The notes under the pieces: generated by a model
The model's input: the letters and a program-made list of their open reading frames with translations, nothing else
What the model was told of the DNA's origin: nothing
The model's database searches: none
From: Conoideocrella luteorostrata
Taxonomy: Eukaryota; Ascomycota; Sordariomycetes; Hypocreales; Clavicipitaceae
Length of the DNA stretch: 64,000 nucleotides
Direction of reading: 5' to 3'
Assembly (NCBI GenBank): GCA_032433595.1
Contig: JASWJB010000045.1
Coordinates: forward strand, 124,001 to 188,000
Part shown: positions 32,530 through 41,999 of the stretch, piece by piece
Position numbering within the stretch: the first letter of the stretch is position 1
Layout: the number at the start of each line of letters is the position of its first letter
Position numbers and translations under genes: made by a program

Positions 32530-34992
32530 TTAATTCGAGTCGCTGATGGTTTCCAATCTCGTCATGCTACCTCGTCGAATAGGCAGGCTCCCCAAATAGG
32601 CATTTGCGTGGCTGAGATGGTCCCCCAAGCTCATCGCCAACCGGCGCAGCTCCTTCTTAACATCATCTGCCGAGGCTTGGCCTTGCATTACGTGTGGCGA
32701 AGGCGCAACTGGCATGGCTGGTAATGAGGACTCCTCATATGACGGTTCTAGAGCGGCGGCTTGGGTGAAATCAGGCGCCTGTGAAGGCTGCTGGTCCTGA
32801 TAGGTAGATGGAAACGTGGAGACGTTTGGTCCAGCCGTTTGTTGGGGAGTCATATCCTCTGGATCCATGTCAGCGAATTCGCTGAGAGAGTATGGTCTGG
32901 ATGTCGTATAGTCCTGTTGATTGCGAGCACTTGAGAATTCCTGAGGAGTTTGCTCGTTATCTGAGGGCTGGTCAGGGAAGTCAGAGAGGGCGTTTGAAAA
33001 GTCCGATTCGTCTGACACATAGATAGATGGTTCTCGGATCGTGGTTGGCATGACATAAAGAGAGGCATGTTTTTCCAGCTCAAACGGATTGGCGCCGCCC
33101 ACTTCTGAGCCACTCATGGAGGCAACGTCCGAGTGTGACGTTGACGGCCGAGTGTAGTCCGTTGCCGAATCCGCGAAACTCATGTCGAGGTCGATTAGAC
33201 TACCCACGGATGCACGATTGTCCATGTTGCTGGGGTTCGTGGGAGCAAGTTCATTGAACGCCATGGACGTCTGGTAGGGCTCTGTTGGGTGATGAACCAA
33301 AGGTGGTCGTGCTGAGCCAGGCGTGGTGGCATCATCAGGAAGAGGGAATCTGAACATTTGCGGGTTCGCCGAGGCGGGGGGTGGCATAGTAGGAAACTTC
33401 CAGTCTCGTGTTCGTCGGTTGTCGCTTACATCTGCTGGGTCGCTCAGGGGCGGTCTGGCGTAAGTTGCATCGCCCATATCGTACTCCACAGACGCATGGG
33501 AGTCCCCGGCTCGGATAGTTCCCAGATCAACAAATTGAGAAAGGTCGCTCCCGTGTAGCGATGCATCCAAGTCTATAAGCGACTCCCGCACATCGCCTGG
33601 GGCTGCCGACTCGTCTCTCAGGGGCAGGTCGGAAGCAGGAGCTTGGAACGGCCGCCCGTAGTATGCCCTCGAGTTATCCTCATAATTTGATATAGTGTTG
33701 GGATCAAATACTTTTTCCAATGGCGCCTTTACAGACGGCAGTTGGGGGGGTGGTCTTCGTCGTGACTTGCCCTTCTGAGGCTTTGAGATTTCGTCATAAG
33801 CTTGCTGGCTGAAATCAACCTCAGTGCCATAAACATCATACACTTCCTGAGCGCCTCCATTGTCGAATACCTGCTGGTCGAACGCTGCGGTGGTGCTGAA
33901 ATTCCACTCATCCTTGTCCATGGCCGTGGACGACATGTCTGACAGGACTTGGGCGCCTCCAGCTGAGAAGAGTGATCGTCGATCTCCACCTTGAGCTTCC
34001 CAAAGTTTGAATGCTCGAACCAGATGAGCCAGCGACGAGGCCGGGAATGCCTCCTCAGTCTTGAAAATGTACTTGTGTCGTTGAATTTGCTCGATGTTTG
34101 GCCGCTTTGCTGCGTCATGTTGCATGCAGTAAGCGGCGAGGTCTTTCAATCCAGTGGAATACCGATCACCCTCCAGCCGAGGCGTGTGCTGCTTCAGGCG
34201 AGTTCCAAGCCTAGAGAAGTCGATATTTTCAGTGACGTTGGGCGGCAGGCCGGAGGCAACTTCGTATATCAAAGAACCGAAGGCCCAAATGTCAACCTCG
34301 GTGCCATAGGACGTTGACTGGTCAAACAATTCGGGCGCCATCCAATGCGGTGTGCCTATGAAAGTAGTTCGCTTGTCAAACTTGGTTTCAATCACGCCGG
34401 CTACACCGAAATCGCACAGTTGGACATCGCCGACCTCTGTGATGAGCACATTCGCGCATTTGATATCACGATGAATAATACCCTGGCCGTGAACCCATCG
34501 CAGAGCCTCGGCGACTTCCCGCAAAATTGGAATAATCCATTTCTCCTGTAGGCCACCAGGAGCCGTAGGTCTCATTAGCGTTGCAACACTACCACCGGCA
34601 CAGTACTCGGTGATCATCCACATGGACTGGCCCACGGGAAGTGCCTCGATGACAAGATTGACATTCTTGGCGCCACTCTCGCTCAGCAGCTGCAGCGCCT
34701 TAATCTCCTTGAGCAAGTCGCTGTATGTGTCGGCGAGCTTTGGATTGACGGTGTCACTCCCTTCAATGTCAATGATCTTGACGGCGACGAGCTGGCCAGT
34801 AGTTTGCGACGTGGCCTTGTACACACGACCAAAGCTCCCCTTGCCGATGAGTTCTGAAAGTTGATACCTTGGGATTTCCTTTCCCGACTTGGAGCATGTC
34901 TCTACGACAGCCTTTTGCATCCTCTTTGCATCCTCAAAGGCCTTTTGACGGGTGACTGGGAGTGAATTCCATTGTGGCATAAGGGCCGCCAT
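32530..34992 (-). CDS. Ste20-family (GCK-type) serine/threonine kinase
   Basis: A kinase domain spans about residues 43-305: glycine loop IGKGSFGRVYKA, ATP-anchoring Lys72 in VAVKII, catalytic HRDIKCANVLI (Asp176), DFGVAG (Asp194), and GTPHWMAPE at the activation segment end. A helical segment (SSLAHLVRAFKLWE) follows. The remainder is a disordered Pro/Ser/Asp-rich tail of over 450 residues with no known domain, and the last 60 residues are predicted helical (DDVKKELRRLAMSLGDHLSH). The N-terminal kinase with a C-terminal tail and no PBD domain indicates the germinal-centre-kinase branch (Sps1/Kic1/MST-like) rather than PAK. I chose the ATG at 34992 (MAALMPQW). The frame is open for about 50 nt upstream but has no ATG there; an AG at about 35037 could mark an acceptor for an upstream exon. 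Confidence 0.88.
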   Translation of the reverse strand: MAALMPQWNSLPVTRQKAFEDAKRMQKAVVETCSKSGKEIPRYQLSELIGKGSFGRVYKATSQTTGQLVAVKIIDIEGSDTVNPKLADTYSDLLKEIKALQLLSESGAKNVNLVIEALPVGQSMWMITEYCAGGSVATLMRPTAPGGLQEKWIIPILREVAEALRWVHGQGIIHRDIKCANVLITEVGDVQLCDFGVAGVIETKFDKRTTFIGTPHWMAPELFDQSTSYGTEVDIWAFGSLIYEVASGLPPNVTENIDFSRLGTRLKQHTPRLEGDRYSTGLKDLAAYCMQHDAAKRPNIEQIQRHKYIFKTEEAFPASSLAHLVRAFKLWEAQGGDRRSLFSAGGAQVLSDMSSTAMDKDEWNFSTTAAFDQQVFDNGGAQEVYDVYGTEVDFSQQAYDEISKPQKGKSRRRPPPQLPSVKAPLEKVFDPNTISNYEDNSRAYYGRPFQAPASDLPLRDESAAPGDVRESLIDLDASLHGSDLSQFVDLGTIRAGDSHASVEYDMGDATYARPPLSDPADVSDNRRTRDWKFPTMPPPASANPQMFRFPLPDDATTPGSARPPLVHHPTEPYQTSMAFNELAPTNPSNMDNRASVGSLIDLDMSFADSATDYTRPSTSHSDVASMSGSEVGGANPFELEKHASLYVMPTTIREPSIYVSDESDFSNALSDFPDQPSDNEQTPQEFSSARNQQDYTTSRPYSLSEFADMDPEDMTPQQTAGPNVSTFPSTYQDQQPSQAPDFTQAAALEPSYEESSLPAMPVAPSPHVMQGQASADDVKKELRRLAMSLGDHLSHANAYLGSLPIRRGSMTRLETISDSN

Positions 34993-35803
34993 GGCGACGG
35001 CTGTGGCCGGCGGGCCTTGATGCAGTGAAGATGCGCCTAGCAATTAAATGAAGGTGGCATGATGCGGTTAGCCAGAGCAAGCGAAGTCGAATGCGACGAT
35101 GTTTACGGGGTAAGGCCGAGGCCATGCAAAGCTGTTGATGTCCAAAAGAAAAAGTCAATTGAGAGTGAAGCCAGGAGTTAGGTGTGTGGAGACTGGGGTT
35201 CAAACTGTGTCAGATGGCTGCTGGCTGGCTGTCAGGGGTCGATATTCGGCTTGGTGGATCAACATGGCCACCCAACCGGGGGACAGTTAAACTGAGCTTT
35301 CGAGGTAGCATTAACTCCGCAAGAGATTAATGCCTTGGCGACCAAAAACAAGATTTAAAAAAAAAAAAAAAAAAAATTATATAGCTTAAATAGCTATTTA
35401 GGTAATAGATTTTATTAATAATAAGCTTTAATTGCATCTGTGGTGGCCGTTCGAATTAAAAGGGTCAATTGGACAATGTGGACGACATGGCTCAGTTAAA
35501 CTGCCCCCCGCATGCCACCCTAGGCGAGCATTGGGGGGAGTTCGGTGGATGCCGCCTCAGGGAGGAGACGTGGGGAGAGAGACGACGTGGTGGGGGATGA
35601 TGGCATTGGTGATGGCGGTGGTGATGTGATGGCCATTGCAATGTCACCGAGGTGCGTTGACAGCTGCAGACCCAACCACCGTATTACGATCAGCTCAATG
35701 CGAAGCCAAATATTAATTCAACGTTTCCTAGGCGCTGTTGCTTCTAAGCCCAGCATCGGCTCCCCATCTAAATGGTGTCTGTTCCGCTCCGCAAATGTCT
35801 GGC
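34993..35803. other. Intergenic region, kinase promoter side
   Basis: It contains the kinase 5' flank and an AT-rich islet at 35351-35435 with an A-run of about 20 nt followed by TTATATAGCTTAAATAGC. The purine-rich stretch 35560-35640 has GATGG/GGTGATG repeats. No gene seen. Confidence 0.5.
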
Positions 35804-36402
35804 TCATGACTCTTGTTGGATCTTCCCCACCATCTTCTCATGAATGCCCTCCCACCCAGACTCGCAAGTGCTTTTGATGACGCTCATCAGAAACCGGGAG
35901 CACTTGATCACAATGCTCTCTACCAACTCATGGCCGCCACCATCCGACTTCTCTTCAACCGTCCACACAGTCTCCATGACGGTGTTCAGAGGGCTTCGTA
36001 TACGTACGAAAACACCCTTCTCAAGATTAATAAACTCGTAGGTGCTGACGACATCCGAATCCCACAACCCGGCCGGAAGAGCATGGACTCTGTCTGTGAC
36101 TTGATAGCACTTGGGCGGCGCAATGCCTGAGAGGCCACGGTCCTCAGGTAGCTGCGGTTGCGGTTCTGTTGGAGTACTCATGGCTTCATATTTGATCATG
36201 TGGGGGTCGAATTCAATGAAGAAAGTATGCCTATGAAGCAGCTCAATGCCCTTGGCTGGATTGACGCCTTCAGGTAGCGGGGTGACATGCTGTAATGAAC
36301 TTCTGGAGTTGAATAATGCTGGAGGCTGGGATTAGTCTGGCTCTTGTCAACGATATGGGGTTGGTTGCGGCGCGAGGACGACGATGGCTCATTACATGAC
36401 AT
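35804..36402 (-). CDS. DUF7053-type fungal protein
   Basis: Exons (minus strand) 36352-36402 and 35804-36289 give 178 aa. The sequence fits a small fungal family I know as DUF7053: an N-terminal basic start (SSSSRRNQPHI), then HVTPLPEGV and a conserved HRHTFFIEFDPHMIKYEA block. After these come CYQVTDRVHALPAGLWDSDVVSTYEF and FVRIRSPLNTVMETVW, ending CESGWEGIHEKMV. The second exon is well supported by this pattern. The first exon depends on a GTTGAC donor, which is weak, although the intron has a good ACTAAT branch site and CAG acceptor. Family function is unknown to me; the fold may be START-like, which I only infer from the pattern of alternating strands. Confidence 0.62.
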
Positions 36403-38026
36403 ATTGCAGAGTGGATTCGGCAGACACTACTGATCTAACACGAGACGGAATGCATTAGCAATGGCAGAGGTGAGGTGATGCAAAAAGGAATCTATCAGGC
36501 AGTCGATGAGTCCTGGCACTCCATAGGTCGGTACGCGTGGTTGTTTGAAGGAGGAGGCATGATACACTCAGTGTTGTAGTCGTAGTTTTAGTCGTAGTCG
36601 TGTCGTGGCCGAGGTCGTGGTCGCGGTCAAAGCGACATTGAGTTCCCCCATTAGCTGCGCAACCGGACCTCGCACGCCGCCAAAGGGGTGCGCGGTACTT
36701 CAGGTGCTTTGCATAGCATGCCTTCAAGTGTAGACTCTTGTTTCTTTTCTTCTTCTATCAATGAATCATTCTGTAAGCTGGGCAAAATGCTTCCTGCTCC
36801 CTGCTCGCGGCCCGCTACCGCTAGCTTTGAATCGACACCAACAGCCCAGACAGGCACCTTATCAGCAGCCACTTCAGGCTAAGACTGTCAGTAATTAGTT
36901 GAGTTAACTAGCGGGTGGTCGAACAAGATCTACGGAGGGCCTCCATTTATTATATCAATGCACTTTTGCTCACTTTCTTCCCATCTCATCATGAAACTCT
37001 ACCACGCTTTAGTCTCGCTATCATCTAAAAACCCAAAGACTGTCCATCTAAACAACTCACGTAAACCAACATATCTGGCCCCTGGGATAACACAATTGAT
37101 ACTGACGACCCTTGGTTAATATGTCTAGCATCCTTCGCAGCCTGATTTATGTTGGCTGCTAATACCAGTCAGCCTGCGAAGGACGCTATGCCTATTAACC
37201 AAAGATTGTTGATATTAATTGCATGGTCCTAAGGGCCAGGTGTGTTCGTTGCACGTGGATTGCTGAGACGGGCACTCTTTTTTGATGTTATACTTGTGTT
37301 AGCGGATGCGAGGGTTGGTGCAAGAAAGAGAGTGAGCAAAGTCATGGCCGCAAACAGGACACCTCTCTTTATTTATGTTGCACGCAAAATTCCAATCAAT
37401 TTATGTAGCTCAGAGTTTACCCAGCAATAGCGAACGGTGATTTGCAACAACGTGGCTGGCTGTAAAATCAATGATTGTAGCGAACCTACAGCGTCCTGCT
37501 CCCGAGATGACTCCTACGATGCGATATGACGCGAATTATTGTGTAGATTATTACATTAGTCAATGCTCTCTAACAGGGGGTAGCCAGCATCTTGTGGTAT
37601 TATATTACTTACTGCCGAACCACAGAGTAGGATGTTGATATTAACCGTGAATAGAAATAAAAATTAAGTACTCCGTACTCCTCCGTACTCCGAACGGAGT
37701 AGTGCCTTAGCCTACCGTGAGCCCCTCACAAGGACATGTGACCTCGCGTTACCTATTAAATCGAGCGGGCGCGATTGACCGTGTCTCTCCGCTCTACTCC
37801 GTATTCTGCACATCGTCGATGGAGTATTCCGTAAAGAAATATCCACCTGCCTCCTACGTCGTCTACGACTTTTTCAGTCCCCAATTTAGTTTCACACGAG
37901 TCTCCCAAAACTGTCCGTAATCTGATTGATAATTTTCTCTCGCCCGTTGGCTCTGTCTCATACTGCCCACTCCGTACCATCTGCGGTATACTCCGTAGAA
38001 TGGGCATCCATTAACGAATTGCCACC
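36403..38026. other. Intergenic region (1.6 kb) containing an inverted repeat and CTCCGTAC motifs
   Basis: This is the upstream flank of the DUF7053-type gene and of PSO2. The left part has TCGTAGTC/GTCGTGGTCG simple repeats (36576-36630). A 94-bp inverted repeat is at 37111-37204. CTCCGTACTCC motifs are at 37669-37702, 37797-37804 and 37969-37997, the last just before the PSO2 start. No convincing gene. Confidence 0.5.
37111..37204. repeat. Inverted repeat with 33-bp imperfect arms
   Basis: Arms 37111-37143 (CTTGGTTAATATGTCTAGCA...) and 37172-37204 (reverse complement CTTTGGTTAATAGGCATAGC...) match at roughly 27 of 33 positions across a loop of about 28 nt. A hairpin transcript, a short MITE-like element or a solo protein-binding palindrome are all possible. 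No flanking target duplication is obvious. Confidence 0.7.
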
Positions 38027-40561
38027 ATGCCCGTCGCAGCCAAATCGAATCGATCAACCACCCCTCGAAAGCCCTTGGCGACCATCCCTCTCTCTAAGAA
38101 ACCAGCCAAACCAAATGCTAGCATACTGAACTTTTTTCAAAAGACTCAGCGTCCGGAGGAATCTCTGTTTGTGGGAGACATTCCCAGGACAGCTCCAAAC
38201 AACGATAATATATATAGCCGAGACGACGACGACGACCGCTTTAACGAGTTGACATCACCCAACAAGAAAAGGAAGGTCGATGAGGGAAGCGCTACATTAC
38301 AAGAGAGTGGTAATTCTCTACTCGCACAAACTCGTACCAGCCCAGTCTCTGACGACAACAACCCAAACAAAAATGTCAAACCGCGACTCAATCTACCTTT
38401 CGTTATAGACTCGGATAGTGAGGACGATGACGGTGACGAGGATGAGAAGCAGGACCAAAATCTTCCCAAGTTTAACGAATCCTCAAGACAGAAAGCTGAG
38501 GAAGACGACACCGAAATCGTCGGCCACGGACATTCAAAGTCCGATTCCCACAATGTACAGCACATGAACCTTGAGAGAAAACTGTTACTGGAATCTAACG
38601 GGACTGTCTCAGCATACGACCAGCTCACTGAAGTTGAGACATTCGGAGAAATAGATGATTTGGGTTTAGATGAATTCGAAGGCGAAGAAATGCGGGAGAG
38701 GAGGTTCATGCACGAGCAAGCCCGACTAGAGGCTGAAGAAGCAGGCGCAGCAACGATGGAGGACTTTGGAAAAGACTCATTGCAAGATGACCCCGCTGCG
38801 CAATCCTGTCCTGTCTGCAACGGTTGTCTGGGGCATGTGTCCATGAAGGAGGCGACTCGGCATGTCAACTCATGTCTAGACGGCGACCCAATCCCAATAC
38901 CTGATCCGGATCATGAAAAACCTGCACCACCGCAGCTTGAAGTCGACGCCGCTGAAGTTAGCAAACGATTTGCCCGTGCTGCGATTCCGAGACCAGGCCA
39001 GGCAAATCCTTTCGAATTAGACAACGACGACAATAGTAAGAAGGCGAAATCAGCCTTCTCGAAACTCATGTCAAACAAGGCTGAAGATTCTGCATGGGCA
39101 ACAGCAGCGGCCGCCGAAAATGCATCAAGAGGTCGTCCTGCATACGAAAGAACTTGCCCATTTTATAAGATCATGCCAGGATTTAACATCTGTGTGGATG
39201 CTTTTCGCTACGGCGCTGTTGAAGGATGTCAAGCATACTTCCTCAGTCATTTTCATAGCGATCATTACGTTGGTCTCACGGCAAATTGGGCACACGGCCC
39301 AGTTTACTGTAGTAAAGTAACTGGCAGCCTAGTGAAACAACAGCTACGGACAGCTGCGAAATGGGTGGTGGAGTTAGAGTTCGAAAAATCGTACGATATC
39401 CCAGCAACAGGAGGCGCCACCGTCACCATGATACCAGCAAACCATTGCCCCGGAAGCTCCTTGTTTCTCTTTCAGAAACCTGCCGACAAAGGCACAAATC
39501 GGCGTGGCAAGCGGATCCTCCACTGCGGCGACTTTCGAGCCTGTCCAGCTCATGTCACTCATCCCCTTATGAAACCTGAAGTAAAGGACCTGGTCACAGG
39601 CAAATTGAGCCAGCAAATTATCGATATTTGTTATCTGGACACAACGTATCTCAACCCAAAATACTCATTTCCTCCACAAGATGATGTAATCAAAGCTTGT
39701 GCTGATTTGTGCGCCTCCCTGTCACCAGATCCTAACAGCAAGGATGGTTTATGGGAGAAACAAGCGAGACAAGAGGGCACACAGGCTGTGAGCAAATACT
39801 TCCAGAGTGAAAAGCAGGATACCGATATATCAGCAGTAAATCAACCAAAATTAGGACAGCGACTCCTTGTCGTTTGTGGCACATATTCTATTGGAAAAGA
39901 ACGTATTTGCATTGCTATTGCCAAGGCTTTGAGGACTAAAATATTTGCCAATCCAGCCAAAACGAAAATTTGCAAGCAGCTAGATGATCCAGAGCTTACT
40001 TCACTGCTGACATCTAAACCTTTGGAAGCCCAAGTTCATATGCAGTCCCTCATGGAAATTCGAGCAGAGACGCTGCAGGAATATTTGAATGGATACAAGC
40101 CGCACTATAGTCGCATTGTGGGATTTCGCCCTACTGGCTGGACGTATAGACCACCGAGCGGCAAGCAAATAACTGTGAATACATCACCATCGAGCATATC
40201 GACTCAACAACTCTTGCATAGCAAAGGTTGGAAGACGAGGTTCGCATATGATGACTTTGTCGCACAACGAGGTAGCACCAAGGAAGCCATGTGTTTTGGC
40301 GTCCCCTATTCGGAGCACAGCAGCTTTCGGGAGCTTGCCCTGTTTATTATGAGTTTGAAGATAGAAAAGGTCATTCCAACAGTCAACATAGGCAGTGAGC
40401 AATCCAGGAAAAGGATGAAGGGTTGGTTAGATCGGTGGTCGTCAGAACGTAAGCGTGGTGGACTTGCCCGTCCCCTGATAGAGGGCCGAGATGACCAAGA
40501 AGACCAGTCGATATCCCTCTGGGATGATAAGTCTGGAAAGGGAGGCGATGTCTGGTGGTAA
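38027..40561 (+). CDS. PSO2: DNA interstrand cross-link repair nuclease Pso2/Snm1 (metallo-beta-lactamase/beta-CASP)
   Basis: Pso2/Snm1 is a 5' exonuclease that processes DNA ends during interstrand cross-link repair in the nucleus. It is a single exon of 844 aa. The N-terminus is basic and contains SILNFFQK, resembling a PCNA-interaction box. A UBZ4-type zinc finger (CPVCNGCLGHVSMKEATRHVNSC) is at about 260-283. The metallo-beta-lactamase motif 2 FLSHFHSDHYVG is at about 404-415, followed by IPANHCPGSSLFLF and ILHCGDFRAC. The DRMBL/beta-CASP region carries YLDTTYLNP, VCGTYSIGKE and the C-terminal GVPYSEHSSFRELALF. The acidic stretch IDSDSEDDDGDEDE is low-complexity. Two CTCCGTAC motifs lie within 60 bp upstream of the ATG. 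Confidence 0.95.
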   Translation: MPVAAKSNRSTTPRKPLATIPLSKKPAKPNASILNFFQKTQRPEESLFVGDIPRTAPNNDNIYSRDDDDDRFNELTSPNKKRKVDEGSATLQESGNSLLAQTRTSPVSDDNNPNKNVKPRLNLPFVIDSDSEDDDGDEDEKQDQNLPKFNESSRQKAEEDDTEIVGHGHSKSDSHNVQHMNLERKLLLESNGTVSAYDQLTEVETFGEIDDLGLDEFEGEEMRERRFMHEQARLEAEEAGAATMEDFGKDSLQDDPAAQSCPVCNGCLGHVSMKEATRHVNSCLDGDPIPIPDPDHEKPAPPQLEVDAAEVSKRFARAAIPRPGQANPFELDNDDNSKKAKSAFSKLMSNKAEDSAWATAAAAENASRGRPAYERTCPFYKIMPGFNICVDAFRYGAVEGCQAYFLSHFHSDHYVGLTANWAHGPVYCSKVTGSLVKQQLRTAAKWVVELEFEKSYDIPATGGATVTMIPANHCPGSSLFLFQKPADKGTNRRGKRILHCGDFRACPAHVTHPLMKPEVKDLVTGKLSQQIIDICYLDTTYLNPKYSFPPQDDVIKACADLCASLSPDPNSKDGLWEKQARQEGTQAVSKYFQSEKQDTDISAVNQPKLGQRLLVVCGTYSIGKERICIAIAKALRTKIFANPAKTKICKQLDDPELTSLLTSKPLEAQVHMQSLMEIRAETLQEYLNGYKPHYSRIVGFRPTGWTYRPPSGKQITVNTSPSSISTQQLLHSKGWKTRFAYDDFVAQRGSTKEAMCFGVPYSEHSSFRELALFIMSLKIEKVIPTVNIGSEQSRKRMKGWLDRWSSERKRGGLARPLIEGRDDQEDQSISLWDDKSGKGGDVWW

Positions 40562-40859
40562 GATACCTTTATGTACATGTAGCAATATGTTATCAACAAG
40601 GGTACATAGCTGCTTATATGCGGCCAAGACGCTCCAGGTTTTGTATTCAAACACTGTGATGAACAAGGCATGGTCAATCAAATCAACGTAATCATTAGCC
40701 CATTGTCAATTTTCTAGACTCAACGCCGCATGATGGCCATATTTAGTATAATCACGGTCTGGTATTTCTTCCACGCCGCCGTTCAAGCCTTGTGAACGAA
40801 AAAGCAAATCCCTTGCCATTGCTTCATACACCCAGGAACTCAGCCACCACATAACCAAA

Positions 40860-41505
40860 CTACTTAGCCTTGGCTTGTTGAGCCGCTGCTTCTATGGGAA
40901 ATAGTCAAAATCGATTCTTGGCATCCCGGCTGTGCGGCTCATTCTGGAACTTACCTCTCCTTGTTGCATCCTCCAACAGCTGCGTATCTACAGACCCGGC
41001 CGGCAAATGAACATATCGAACCACCGACCCTCTAATAAACACATTCTTGACAGAGCTCTGTAGCAGCCACGGCGTTAGCAGAGGAAAATCCACAACAACC
41101 ACGTCAGCCCGATCCGCTAGAAGGCACGGGCAGCCTGTTCAGCCCTGTTGCAGTTCGATTTGATTGCAACAGTGTGTGTGTGTGTGTGCTTCTTGCGTTG
41201 TGTTTTGTAGGACATACCAAATGAGGATATTTGAGCTCCTCCACCACAGAAATATCATCTAGCTTAATGTTGAGGTACTGGTCTACGCTCTTGAGCGTCC
41301 CTTTGAGCTGGATATCGTTCTTGAGCTCCACGGTGACTTCGTGGTCGATCAGGGTTTTAAAGAAACTGGGGGAGGGAAAGAGTAGATCTGTTAGGTGCAA
41401 GCCAGATGATACAGCAATCGAATGGAGGGCAATATTAAGTAAAATAAAATAAAAACGGATAGGGGGTTTCTAGCGGAAGGGGATTTGGTACCTGAAGAAG
41501 AGCAT
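40860..41505 (-). CDS. LSM2: U6 snRNA-associated Sm-like protein LSm2
   Basis: LSm2 is a subunit of the nuclear LSm2-8 ring on U6 snRNA and of the cytoplasmic LSm1-7 decay ring. Exons (minus strand) are 41492-41505, 41218-41365, 40955-41057 and 40860-40891, giving 98 aa. The 5-residue start MLFFS joins FFKTLIDHEVTVELKNDI. Sm1 motif residues follow (GTLKSVDQYLNIKLDDI), and Sm2 is VFIRGSVVRYVHLP. The tail VDTQLLEDATRREAAAQQ is characteristic of LSm2. All three introns are GT-AG and intron 2 contains a (TG)n microsatellite. The very short first exon (14 nt) would be missed by most automatic callers. Confidence 0.94.
41171..41189. repeat. (TG)n microsatellite in LSM2 intron 2
   Basis: About nine TG dinucleotides lie between exons 2 and 3 of LSM2. 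In the sense orientation this is a CA repeat. Confidence 0.85.
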
Positions 41506-41999
41506 GGCGTGTGTCCGGGGATGGGGATGTGCGATGGCTCACTGAGTGGCGGGAGGGCTCGGTGGGTTTGCGTGCCGAATTTTTGGTCTCATGAAGCGAT
41601 GTGTGAATGAAGAGGTCGGTTCTACGGATCAGGGGGGCCTCGGTTTGAGATTTTCTCAGTTTTATCGGGCAAGATTGCTTGGGGGACGGAATTGTTGATA
41701 TGATGGTTCTCCCCGATGATTGTATGTATCCATCCACTGGCAGGTATGTCGTGAGCTATTTGCACGTCACGTGATGGTGTATGGCAGATAAACTATGAAA
41801 ATTATGTACGGCATCGTTTCCTTGCAACGTGCAGATGGAAAGTTCAATCACTTGAAGTGCGACGCGATTCTATAATTTTATTTTAGGGGTTTTTTTTTTT
41901 TTTAAAAAAAAAAAAATTTGTAGGATTGCTTTTATTTTAATTTTTGAGGCTCAGCATATTCAACCTGGCCGGCTCCCTGTTGTTGCCACAAATCTAGGT
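41506..41999. other. Intergenic region between LSM2 promoter and UTP12 3' end
   Basis: It contains the LSM2 5' flank and an AT-rich palindromic tract (41890-41916). No gene seen. Confidence 0.5.
41890..41916. repeat. T14/A13 palindromic tract
   Basis: A run of 14 T is followed directly by 13 A, giving a near-perfect self-complementary sequence about 85 bp past the UTP12 stop codon (minus-strand gene). It could affect 3'-end formation or simply be a slippage product. Confidence 0.8.
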
